This document shows positions 12,604 to 19,764 of a stretch of DNA of 20,665 nucleotides, in pieces. Both the position numbers and the translations under genes were made by a program. Position 1 is the first letter of the stretch. Every line of letters begins with the position of its first letter. The notes under the pieces are model-generated. The model saw nothing but the letters and a program-made list of their open reading frames with translations. It ran no database searches and had not been told where the DNA came from. Origin of the DNA: a virus; IMG/VR virus record IMGVR_UViG_3300043446_002753, positions 1 through 20,665 of that record; one strand, 5' to 3'.

Positions 12604-12630
12604 GACGGACTGACATGGGGTCAGCGAGTC
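12604..12630. repeat. 27-bp dispersed palindrome, degenerate copy in the first rightward leader
   Basis: Reads GACGG-AC-TGAC-ATGGG-GTCA-GC-GAGTC. The inner pair is perfect; the outer arms keep only GAC/GTC. It lies 20 bases before the start codon at 12651, close to the ribosome-binding site. Confidence 0.55.
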
Positions 12631-12650
12631 CTTTCCTTTTTGGAGGTTTT

Positions 12651-13241
12651 ATGAGTGAAGTAACTATTGCCCAGCCGCAGGCTGGTGCGTTCGCAGCCGG
12701 TGAAATGTTCGCGCGTAGTGAGATCGACGCGGACGAAGCCCTTGAGATGTTTGCGCGTACTGTGGGCGCGGAGCCATCCTACGAGTTGTGGCAGGCCGAG
12801 CGCGTTAATTTTGTGAATGGCTATGTGAACGTTAAGCCGCACGCGAAAGGCGATTCTGCGGACAAGGCTTTCCAGCGCATGAAGGACCGCGCGGTAAGTA
12901 AATTCGCTATCGTCGTACCAAAGTCACCGAGCGCAGCCGCGACCAAGAAGGCCGCCGAACGCAAGGCCAAAGAAGCGAAGCTACTAGAGAAGCACGGTAG
13001 CGCAACGCCGACCATGCTACGCGCCCAGCTTGAGGCCGCTTATCAGGCGCTAGCAAAGCAACCTGATAGCAAGGTAGCCAACGCGCTAGTCAACGAGTAC
13101 AAGAAGGTTTTAAAGCTCAAGACGCGCGATGAGGACAAAGCCGAGCGCGAGGACATCAAGGCCATCAAAGATGAGATACGCGAGGCCATGAAGGACGCTA
13201 CGCTGGCGCAACTCGAGGCCGCTTTAGCCGCGCTACGATAA
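12651..13241 (+). CDS. ~200-aa phage protein A, paralogue of the next gene; function unknown
   Basis: This 196-aa protein begins MSEVTIAQPQAGAFAAGEMF. The start at 12651 is chosen because GGAGG lies 5 bases upstream; an ATG 12 codons earlier has none. Segment 47-58 ('LWQAERVNFVNGYV') and 69-80 ('SADKAFQRMKDR') match the next gene product. A Lys/Ala/Glu-rich helix (about 97-116) and further helices suggest an elongated coiled-coil-like C-terminal half. Its codons are markedly richer in G and C than those of its paralogue: the 60 bases at 12721-12780 contain 37 G+C, against 22 at 13561-13620 in the paralogue. It has its own promoter region and terminator, so it is likely expressed strongly and separately. 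A DNA-binding or regulatory role is possible but unproven. Confidence 0.85.
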   Translation: MSEVTIAQPQAGAFAAGEMFARSEIDADEALEMFARTVGAEPSYELWQAERVNFVNGYVNVKPHAKGDSADKAFQRMKDRAVSKFAIVVPKSPSAAATKKAAERKAKEAKLLEKHGSATPTMLRAQLEAAYQALAKQPDSKVANALVNEYKKVLKLKTRDEDKAEREDIKAIKDEIREAMKDATLAQLEAALAALR

Positions 13242-13260
13242 AATCAAACGCACCAGTTTG

Positions 13261-13282
13261 AACCCGCTCCGGCGGGTTTTTT
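13261..13282 (+). terminator. Rho-independent terminator after protein A gene
   Basis: The hairpin AACCCGC-TCCG-GCGGGTT (13261-13278) with a tetraloop is followed by a T-run (through 13282). It lies 20 bases after the stop codon and directly before the second 41-bp element. Confidence 0.93.
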
Positions 13283-13296
13283 ATTGCCCGAAACAA

Positions 13297-13339
13297 GGCT
13301 ACCACGTTGGAATGACCGTTCCCTTCCTCTTTTGATAAC
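13297..13339 (+). repeat. 41-bp element, copy 2 (43 bases; upstream of second ~200-aa gene)
   Basis: Same sequence as 12469-12509 apart from two inserted C residues in the pyrimidine stretch. It lies between the terminator of gene A and gene B, about 155 bases before the start of gene B. Confidence 0.88.
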
Positions 13340-13359
13340 TTTTGCTTCTCTGGTATCCA
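13332..13359 (+). promoter_or_regulatory. Possible promoter of the second ~200-aa gene
   Basis: TTGATA (13332-13337) is followed after 16 bases by TATCCA (13354-13359), the same spacing as in copy 1 but with a poorer -10. Another possibility is TTGGAT and TAAAAT 18 bases apart in the AT-rich leader around 13404-13433. Downstream, TGATTCAG occurs twice (13443 and 13460) around CATGGGG, a heptamer also present before gene A. Confidence 0.35.
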
Positions 13360-13494
13360 GACAGACTGACTATTAATCATTATGTCGTGATTAAAATATA
13401 CAATTGGATATTTGATAGGATGATAGGTAAAATTATTTCCAATGATTCAGGCATGGGGCTTGATTCAGAGCACTAACCTAATGGAGTTTCCATC

Positions 13495-14130
13495 ATGGAA
13501 AAGACTACAGTAGCAGCACCGATACCGGTGCTAACGGATGACCAGCGGTTAATCGCTCGCGATGCTGGTTTTCAATTTGCCAAAAACCAATTGGCTAACA
13601 TAGAAACGGCATCGAATTATGCGCATATGCTCGATACTGATCCGACACTTGACAAGTGGGAAGCAGCGCGCATTGACTGGGTGTCTGGTTATGTTGAGGC
13701 AAACCCGAACAATACAGGCAATGCAGCTGATAAGGCTTGGCAGCGGTTCGCTGATTTGCTGGATAATCTATTCGGACTAACCAAACCAAAATCGACCAAT
13801 CCGGCAGCTGAGAAGAAAAGAGCAGAGAGAGAAAAGAAAGCAGCTGATTTGCTTGCAAAGTATCAAGACCAATCCGTAGCCGAGCTGAGAGCAACAATCG
13901 AGCATGCTTACCAAGTACTCAGCCAAAACCCAAACCACAAGGAATCTCTGAAGCAGGTCAAGGAGCTGGACAAAGTATTAAAGGCAAAGCAATCGGCAGC
14001 CAACAAGCAATACGGTGAAGAGCTGAAAGAGATGCGCAACGACGTTATCGATGCGGTTCGCAAGTGTACTGAAATCGAAGCATTAGCAGCCGCTCTGGAT
14101 ATCCTAAACTCAGCTGAGCAGATGATGTAA
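13495..14130 (+). CDS. ~200-aa phage protein B, paralogue of the preceding gene; function unknown
   Basis: This 211-aa protein begins MEKTTVAAPIPVLTDDQRLI. The ATG at 13495 follows GGAG by about 8 bases. Segment 54-67 ('KWEAARIDWVSGYV') and 78-88 ('ADKAWQRFADL') align with protein A, as do the Lys/Ala/Glu-rich helix (about 105-122) and 'ATIEHAYQVLSQNPNHKES' (133-151). The N-terminus is longer than in A. Composition is close to the rest of the window, unlike A. It ends 21 bases before a strong terminator. The pair is a clear tandem duplication that includes regulatory DNA. The family is not recognised. Confidence 0.87.
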   Translation: MEKTTVAAPIPVLTDDQRLIARDAGFQFAKNQLANIETASNYAHMLDTDPTLDKWEAARIDWVSGYVEANPNNTGNAADKAWQRFADLLDNLFGLTKPKSTNPAAEKKRAEREKKAADLLAKYQDQSVAELRATIEHAYQVLSQNPNHKESLKQVKELDKVLKAKQSAANKQYGEELKEMRNDVIDAVRKCTEIEALAAALDILNSAEQMM

Positions 14131-14151
14131 CCAACCAGCTTTATTTTTCAG

Positions 14152-14177
14152 CCCCACCGATCGGTGGGGTTTTTTTT
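14152..14177 (+). terminator. Strong rho-independent terminator after protein B gene
   Basis: A perfect 18-base palindrome (CCCCACCGA/TCGGTGGGG) at 14152-14169 is followed by eight T (14170-14177). It separates the duplicated genes from the structural operon. Confidence 0.95.
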
Positions 14178-14288
14178 CGCCCAGACCGCCGACCCCACAC
14201 CCCCTAAAATTTTTTGACACCCCTATGGCGTAACGTACACCATGATTTGCTCATCGTCTCACCACATTTCAAAATACCCCCCACCCCC

Positions 14289-14317
14289 TTGTATTTTTTA
14301 CAACTACTCCATATACT
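14289..14317 (+). promoter_or_regulatory. Possible promoter of the structural operon
   Basis: TTGTAT (14289-14294) and TATACT (14312-14317) are 17 bases apart; the -10 is close to consensus (5 of 6) and the -35 weak (3 of 6). A perfect TTGACA at 14214 has no good -10. The gap 14178-14485 has no gene and includes C-rich tracts. A late promoter dependent on a phage factor cannot be excluded. Confidence 0.4.
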
Positions 14318-14355
14318 GCGTTTCTAGAAAGCCCCCCGTCATATATAAATAGAGT

Positions 14356-14455
14356 CCCGTTTCCTTTTAGGGTATTATTTTGCGGGGAAAGCGGATGCTG
14401 GTGTGCCATCCCATGCGAAACGGGTCGTATTGCAGCCAGACGCAGCGAGTACCCT
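14356..14455 (+). other. Structured leader with interleaved inverted repeats before the terminase genes
   Basis: CCCGTTTC (14356-14363) pairs with GAAACGGG (14417-14424), and AGGGTA (14369-14374) pairs with TACCCT (14450-14455). The two stems interleave as in a pseudoknot, and GGATG/CATCC (14393/14407) can form a hairpin between them. No known riboswitch was recognised. The position next to the terminase genes also makes a packaging (cos/pac) function possible. Confidence 0.45.
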
Positions 14456-14485
14456 ATTTAATCTGTCTCACAAATAAGGCAGAGC

Positions 14486-15106
14486 ATGACAATTCAGATA
14501 CAACCTACCAGTGATGTGCCAGTCCCCAAAAATTTAGGCGACGAAGTCGGCGCGTCTTTGCAGGAGAATGCTCGCATCGCTGCCAATACAGCAGCTTTGA
14601 TGGCAGAGTTAGATATGCCCTTCGAAATGACGGAGGAAGATGAGAAGCTGGCCCACGACTTGTTTAAGCAAGTTGATAAACAAAAACATAAAAACGGCAA
14701 AGACGAATACAACCCTCCCGCGCTATATCAGGGTAACGTAGCCTTAAAGTTAGCAGCGTTGCTAACAGAATACGACCACCGAGTTGTCCTCAATGCAACT
14801 CAAGCAAGAACCTACATTACTAATAGACTCCTCGAAATATCCTCTTGTGGTGACGCAAAGCATGAGCTTCGTGCTATTGAGCTACTAGGAAAGCTCTCAG
14901 ATGTCGGTGCATTTACCGAAAAGAGCGAAGTCACCATTACCCACCGCACCTCCGACGATCTCAAAAATGCGATTGCGGACAAGATCAACCGACTCTTGGC
15001 TGCACAAAATGCAAATATTATCGACATAAGCCCCGATACGACCCTAGAAGATGAGCTTGGCTTGCTTGAGGCTAGGGTAAATGACTTCAAGGGAGATAAG
15101 GAATGA
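14486..15106 (+). CDS. Probable terminase small subunit
   Basis: This 206-aa protein begins MTIQIQPTSDVPVPKNLGDE. It is called from its position directly before the large terminase (ATGA overlap at 15103-15106) and from the helical segment 'ARTYITNRLLEISSCGDAKH' followed by 'ELLGKLSDVGAFTEKSEVTI' (about 107-150), a pattern seen in small terminase-like proteins of phages with P22-type heads. It would recognise the packaging site and stimulate the large subunit. A weak ribosome-binding sequence (AAGGCAGAG) lies before the ATG. The N-terminal helix-turn-helix typical of many small terminases is not obvious here. Confidence 0.72.
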   Translation: MTIQIQPTSDVPVPKNLGDEVGASLQENARIAANTAALMAELDMPFEMTEEDEKLAHDLFKQVDKQKHKNGKDEYNPPALYQGNVALKLAALLTEYDHRVVLNATQARTYITNRLLEISSCGDAKHELRAIELLGKLSDVGAFTEKSEVTITHRTSDDLKNAIADKINRLLAAQNANIIDISPDTTLEDELGLLEARVNDFKGDKE

Positions 15107-16617
15107 ACCCGCAGGAGCTACAAAACCTGCTAAAAGCGCTACCAAACCTACCGGAAGCGCAGTTATTGGACCTATATGCGTCGTTGGAGGAGCATGAAAT
15201 ACTTCAAAAGCGGGAAAACGCGGCTAATAACTTCATGGATTTTGTTCACAAAGTCTGGCCTACGTTCATTGATGGCGCTCATCACTCAAGGATGGCAAGA
15301 GCTTTTGAGAAAGTGGCGCGAGGCGAGTGCAAACGACTCATTATCAACATGCCCCCACGCCATACGAAGTCGGAATTCGCATCATATTTGCTGCCAGCGT
15401 GGTTTTTGGGCAAATTTCCTCATAAAAAGGTGATCCAAACGTCACATACGGCGGAATTAGCGGTCGGATTCGGTCGAAAAGTGCGAAATTTGGTGGATTC
15501 CGAGGCATTTAGGGAGATTTTTCCCAGTGTTTCACTGCGAGTTGACTCGCAAGCAGCGGGGCGGTGGAACACATCAGCCAACGGCGACTATTTCGCTATC
15601 GGTGTAGGTGGTGCCGTAACCGGTAAAGGCGCTGACATACTAATTATTGATGATCCGCACTCAGAACAAGAGGCTGCACTAGCGGAAGTGAACCCGGAAA
15701 TCTACGACAAGGTCTACGAATGGTACACATCAGGTCCTCGTCAGCGTTTACAGCCGGGTGGGTCGATCATCATAGTGATGACGCGCTGGTCGAAGAAAGA
15801 TTTGACTGGTCAGGTGCTAAAAGCTGCGGCGCAAAGGGGTGGTGACGAGTGGGAGGTGATTGAGTTTCCTGCGGTACTACCCAGTGGTAATCCGCTATGG
15901 CCTGAGTTCTGGTCATTAAAAGAATTAATGGCGTTGAAGGAAGAACTGCCCAACCAGAAATGGATGGCGCAGTATATGCAGAGTCCTACGTCTGAAGCAG
16001 CGGCTATTGTTAAGCGAGATTGGTGGCAAATTTGGGAACAGGAGTCGCCCCCACACTGTGATTTTGTGTTGCAAGCTTGGGACACGGCGTTTGAGAAGAA
16101 TAACCGTGCTGACTATAGCGCCTGTACTACGTGGGGCGTCTTTTATATGGACGACGATACCGGTGTCAAACAAGCCAACATCATTCTCCTTAATGCGTTT
16201 AGGGATCGCCTTGAGTTTCCTTCTCTTAAAAAGAAAGCTATCGAAGAGTTTCAAGAGTGGGACCCGGATTCGATCATTGTGGAGAAAAAGGCGTCCGGCT
16301 CCCCCCTTATCTATGAAATGAGGGCAATGGGCATCCCCGTGCAGGAGTTCACACCCAACAAAGGTAACGACAAAATCAGCAGGCTAAATGCGGTGTCCGA
16401 CATATTTGCGTCAGGTAGGGTGTGGGTACCCAACACAAGGTGGGCGGAAGAGGTAGTCGATGAAGTAGCGTCATTTCCCGGTGGAGAGTACGACGATTAC
16501 GTTGACTCAGTATCCCTTGCAATGATGCGGTTTAGGCGTGGGGGATATATACGTACCCTTTTAGACGAAGAGGACGAACCACAATACTTTAAACGGCGTA
16601 ACCAGCCGTTTTACTAA
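15103..16617 (+). CDS. terL: Terminase large subunit (ATPase-nuclease)
   Basis: This 504-aa packaging motor protein shows a Walker A-like 'MPPRHTKSE' (83-91), Walker B 'ILIIDDPHS' (179-187, Asp183/Asp184), a coupling motif 'VMTRW' (225-229), and an RNase H-like nuclease with Asp327 in 'AWDTAF', Glu394 in 'IIVEKKASG' and Asp465/Asp468 in 'DDYVDS'. The length is usual for phage large terminases. It cuts concatemeric DNA and pumps it into the prohead through the portal encoded just downstream. Translation is coupled to the small subunit gene through an ATGA overlap. Confidence 0.97.
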   Translation: MNPQELQNLLKALPNLPEAQLLDLYASLEEHEILQKRENAANNFMDFVHKVWPTFIDGAHHSRMARAFEKVARGECKRLIINMPPRHTKSEFASYLLPAWFLGKFPHKKVIQTSHTAELAVGFGRKVRNLVDSEAFREIFPSVSLRVDSQAAGRWNTSANGDYFAIGVGGAVTGKGADILIIDDPHSEQEAALAEVNPEIYDKVYEWYTSGPRQRLQPGGSIIIVMTRWSKKDLTGQVLKAAAQRGGDEWEVIEFPAVLPSGNPLWPEFWSLKELMALKEELPNQKWMAQYMQSPTSEAAAIVKRDWWQIWEQESPPHCDFVLQAWDTAFEKNNRADYSACTTWGVFYMDDDTGVKQANIILLNAFRDRLEFPSLKKKAIEEFQEWDPDSIIVEKKASGSPLIYEMRAMGIPVQEFTPNKGNDKISRLNAVSDIFASGRVWVPNTRWAEEVVDEVASFPGGEYDDYVDSVSLAMMRFRRGGYIRTLLDEEDEPQYFKRRNQPFY

Positions 16618-16626
16618 GGATAAATC

Positions 16627-19152
16627 ATGGCTATTGATAAGGCATTAAATCGCGCACCTGAAGGATTAACTGAGGACGACCTCGCTATTGCGCAAGCAAT
16701 ACAACCTGACATCGAGATTGAGATCGAGGACCCTGAGTCAGTAACGATTGGCATGGGTGACCTTGAGATTGAGATTGAGCCGCGCAAGGAAACTGAAGAA
16801 GATTTCAACGCTAACTTAGCCGAGCATATTGACGACAAAGAGTTAGCAACACTTGCCTCTGAGTTAATTGGTGACTATGACGAGGACATCGCTAGTCGCA
16901 AAGATTGGATACAGACTTATGTAGATGGCCTTGAGCTTTTGGGTATGAAGTTAGAAGAGCGGGCCGAGCCGTGGGAAGGCGCATGTGGTGTGTATCACCC
17001 ACTGCTATCTGAAGCGCTGGTTAAATTTCAAAGTGAGACGATGCTTGCTACGTTCCCTGCAAGTGGTCCGGTTAAGACACAGATCATTGGTAAAGAGACG
17101 CCTGAGAAGAAAGACGCAGCGCAGCGCGTGCAGGCTGATATGAACTACCAGTTGATGGACGTGATGAAAGAGTATCGCCCTGAGCATGAGCGCATGCTGT
17201 GGGGTTTGGGTCTGGCTGGTAATGCGTTTAAAAAGATTTATTTCGACCCGCACCTTGAGCGTCAGGTGTCGATGTATGTACCCGCAGAAGATATTGTGGT
17301 GCCGTACGGGGCAAGTGATTTGGAGTCCGCAGAGCGTGTAACACATGTGATGCGTAAGACTGAGAACGAACTAACGCGGTTGCAGCACGCAGGCTTTTAT
17401 CGTGATGTGGACCTCGGTGAGCCAAACAATATCTTAGATGAGGTTGAGAAGAAGATTGCTGAGAAGCTGGGCTTTAGAGCGACAACCGATCATCGCTACA
17501 AGATATTGGAGATGCATGTCGAGCTTGACCTAGAAGGGTTTGAGCACAAAGATGAGGATGGAAAAGTCACAGGCATTGCATTGCCATATGTCGTGACTAT
17601 TGAGAAAGGCTCCGCGCAGATTTTAGCCATTCGTCGCAACTGGGAGCCGGATGATGAGACACATCAGAAGCGCCAGCACTTTGTGCATTACGGCTATGTA
17701 CCGGGGTTTGGCTTCTATTATTTTGGTCTGATCCATCTAGTTGGTGCGTTTGCTAAATCAGGCACTTCGCTTATTCGTCAGTTGGTTGACGCAGGTACGC
17801 TGGCTAACTTGCCGGGTGGCTTTAAAGCACGAGGCTTGCGAGTTAAGGGTGACGATACACCGATTGCTCCGGGTGAGTTCCGTGATGTTGATGTACCAAG
17901 CGGCTCTATTAAAGATAACTTGCTGCCCCTGCCGTATAAAGAGCCAAGCCAGACGCTATTCTTGCTGTTCCAAAACATCATTGAAGAAGGTCGCAGATTT
18001 GCTAACACGGCTGATCTTCAGATCAGTGACATGTCGGCGCAAGCTCCTGTAGGTACTACGCTGGCTATTCTTGAGCGCACACTAAAAACAATGTCAGCGG
18101 TTCAGGCTCGCGTGCACTACAGCATGAAGCAGGAATTGGGTCTGCTAAAAGAGATTATCGCTGCATACACGCCTGACGAGTACAACTACGAGCCAGAAGA
18201 AGGCACCCGTCGCGCTAAGCGTAGCGACTACGACAACGTGGATGTGATACCGGTGTCTGATCCTAACGCCAGCACTATGGCGCAAAAGATTGTCCAGTAT
18301 CAGGCGGTGTTTCAGTTGGCTCAAGCGTCACCTAACCTGTACAACATGCCACTACTACATCGTCAGATGCTAGACGTGTTGGGTATTAAAGATGCACAGA
18401 AATTAGTCCCGATGGACGAGGATCAGAAGCCGACTGATCCAGTGACTGAGAATCAGAATGTCTTGATGGGCAAGCCTGTCAAAGCGTTTAACTACCAAGA
18501 CCATCGTGCCCACATCACCGTGCACATGACAGCAATGCAAGACCCGTTAATTGGTCAGTTGTTGCAGAACAACCCGATGGCACAGCAGATGCAGTCAGCG
18601 ATGATGGCGCATATCAATGAGCATCTTGGTATGGAGTACCGCAAGCAAATTGAGCTTCAGCTTGGCTTTAACTTGCCACCTGCTAAAGACGAAACTGGTG
18701 AAGAGCAAGGTATGGACCCAGAAGTCGAGGCACGGTTGGCACCGATGCTGGCGCAAGCAGCACAACAACTGTTCCAGCAAAACTCTGCGCAGGTAGCTCA
18801 GCAGCAGGCACAACAGCAGATGCAAGACCCGCTCGTCCAGATGCAGATGCAAGAGTTGCAGTTGAAACAGGCTGAGCAACAACGCAAGCAGTCTAAAGAT
18901 ATGGCTGACATCAAGCTCAAACAGCAGCAGCAACAGATTGAGGCTGCACGCATAGCTGCACAAGCACAGCTTGAGCGAGAGAAGTTAGCGGCTAACGCTA
19001 AGGCCGAGGCTCTACGTATGGCAGTTGAGTCAAAAGGTAGTCGTGAGAAAGACGCTCTTAAGATGGGTGTGGACATCCTCAAACAGATTTCTTCGCAAAA
19101 GCATCAACAGGAGATGCAGCGAAATACACCTAAACCGACGAAAGGTAAGTAA
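16627..19152 (+). CDS. Portal protein (P22-like)
   Basis: This 841-aa protein is a large portal. Recognisable parts are the acidic N-terminus (about 1-75), 'AEPWEGACGVYHPLLSEALV' with 'FQSETMLATFPASGPV' and 'MVxxDIVVPYGASDLESAER'-type sequence (about 115-240), and a clip/wing region. The last ~140 residues are rich in Gln, Ala and charged residues ('QQQAQQQMQ', 'KQQQQQIEAARIAAQAQLE'), predicted as a long coiled coil like the C-terminal barrel of P22 gp1. The portal forms the dodecameric DNA entry ring. The ATG at 16627 follows AAGGAT; its stop overlaps the next ATG (TAATG). Confidence 0.93.
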   Translation: MAIDKALNRAPEGLTEDDLAIAQAIQPDIEIEIEDPESVTIGMGDLEIEIEPRKETEEDFNANLAEHIDDKELATLASELIGDYDEDIASRKDWIQTYVDGLELLGMKLEERAEPWEGACGVYHPLLSEALVKFQSETMLATFPASGPVKTQIIGKETPEKKDAAQRVQADMNYQLMDVMKEYRPEHERMLWGLGLAGNAFKKIYFDPHLERQVSMYVPAEDIVVPYGASDLESAERVTHVMRKTENELTRLQHAGFYRDVDLGEPNNILDEVEKKIAEKLGFRATTDHRYKILEMHVELDLEGFEHKDEDGKVTGIALPYVVTIEKGSAQILAIRRNWEPDDETHQKRQHFVHYGYVPGFGFYYFGLIHLVGAFAKSGTSLIRQLVDAGTLANLPGGFKARGLRVKGDDTPIAPGEFRDVDVPSGSIKDNLLPLPYKEPSQTLFLLFQNIIEEGRRFANTADLQISDMSAQAPVGTTLAILERTLKTMSAVQARVHYSMKQELGLLKEIIAAYTPDEYNYEPEEGTRRAKRSDYDNVDVIPVSDPNASTMAQKIVQYQAVFQLAQASPNLYNMPLLHRQMLDVLGIKDAQKLVPMDEDQKPTDPVTENQNVLMGKPVKAFNYQDHRAHITVHMTAMQDPLIGQLLQNNPMAQQMQSAMMAHINEHLGMEYRKQIELQLGFNLPPAKDETGEEQGMDPEVEARLAPMLAQAAQQLFQQNSAQVAQQQAQQQMQDPLVQMQMQELQLKQAEQQRKQSKDMADIKLKQQQQQIEAARIAAQAQLEREKLAANAKAEALRMAVESKGSREKDALKMGVDILKQISSQKHQQEMQRNTPKPTKGK

Positions 19153-19340
19153 TGGACGCTTTAGAACTACTTGTCCAACAGACGGATGAGAAGCTTGCGC
19201 AACTCAAAGAGCACTTGGCAGCCGGTCGAGCGACTAGCTTTGAGGAGTACAAATCAGTTTGTGGTGAGGTTCGAGGTCTACTCATTGCGAGAGGGTACAT
19301 ATTAGACCTTAAGAAAAACTTGGAGGAATCGGATGACTGA
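19152..19340 (+). CDS. Small conserved protein after portal, 62 aa
   Basis: This 62-residue protein begins MDALELLVQQTDEKLAQLKE and reads as two helices joined around 'AAGRATSFEEYKSVCGEVRG'. Its start overlaps the portal stop (TAATG) and its end overlaps the next gene by 8 bases, so translation is likely coupled. Small proteins of this size and layout are frequent directly after portal genes in uncultured podoviruses; function unknown, possibly head assembly. Confidence 0.8.
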   Translation: MDALELLVQQTDEKLAQLKEHLAAGRATSFEEYKSVCGEVRGLLIARGYILDLKKNLEESDD

Positions 19341-19752
19341 CTCAATTTTGCTGGCTACAGACGCCAGTAACCCGCAAGTTGTTGGGGCGTATCAAATTGA
19401 CGCTACAGATGCGGAAAAAGCAACACAACTTCCCAAACCTTCGGGATACAGAATCCTGTGTGCCATACCGGAGATTGAGAAGGAGTTTGATAGTGGGATC
19501 GTCAAGGCGGATACAACCCTCCACTATGAAGAACTGCTGACTACTGTTTTATTTGTGGTCGATATGGGGCCTGATTGTTACAAAGATACTAACAGATTCC
19601 CAACTGGGCCTTGGTGCAAGACAGGAGATTTTGTTTTGGTGCGTCCAAATGCTGGTTCCAGACTGGTCATTCACGGACGTGAATTTAGGATGATTAACGA
19701 CGACTCCGTAGAAGGAGTAGTTGAAGACCCACGCGGTATTCGCCGTAAATAA
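19333..19752 (+). CDS. GroES/Cpn10-like co-chaperonin homologue
   Basis: This 139-aa protein contains a Cpn10-like core of about 100 residues from Pro34: 'PSGYRILCAIPEIE' (first strand), 'SGIVKAD' (mobile-loop region start), 'TTVLFVVDMGPD' (71-81), 'KTGDFVLVRPNAGSR' (96-110) and 'HGREFRMINDDSVEGVV' (114-130), the order of motifs in GroES. A 33-residue N-terminal extension precedes it. Phage Cpn10 proteins such as T4 gp31 assist the host GroEL in folding the capsid protein; position between portal and scaffold genes fits that role. The call rests on pattern reading, not on alignment. The ATG at 19333 has GGAGG about 6 bases upstream. Confidence 0.75.
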   Translation: MTDSILLATDASNPQVVGAYQIDATDAEKATQLPKPSGYRILCAIPEIEKEFDSGIVKADTTLHYEELLTTVLFVVDMGPDCYKDTNRFPTGPWCKTGDFVLVRPNAGSRLVIHGREFRMINDDSVEGVVEDPRGIRRK

Positions 19753-19764
19753 CAGGAGGACGAG

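Larger units (their letters stand above)
11530..12650. other. Non-coding AT-rich divergent control region (candidate origin/switch)
   Basis: About 1.1 kb with no convincing gene separates the leftward and rightward arms. From the left it holds the leader and consensus promoter of the leftward operon, a T/G-rich stretch, an array of GAACA(A/T)-type motifs (11773-12317), A- and T-runs, a 24-bp palindrome, a 27-bp palindrome, the first copy of a 41-bp element, and the promoter and leader of the first rightward gene. Frames of 79 and 144 codons on the minus strand (11680-11919, 11282-11716) lack plausible starts and cross repeats. A 39-codon plus-strand frame from 12118 lacks a ribosome-binding site. 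Confidence 0.75.

Noticed and set aside
14214-14219. TTGACA after the second terminator as a promoter -35
   Set aside because: No acceptable -10 at 16-18 bases; the downstream TTGTAT/TATACT pair is a better candidate.
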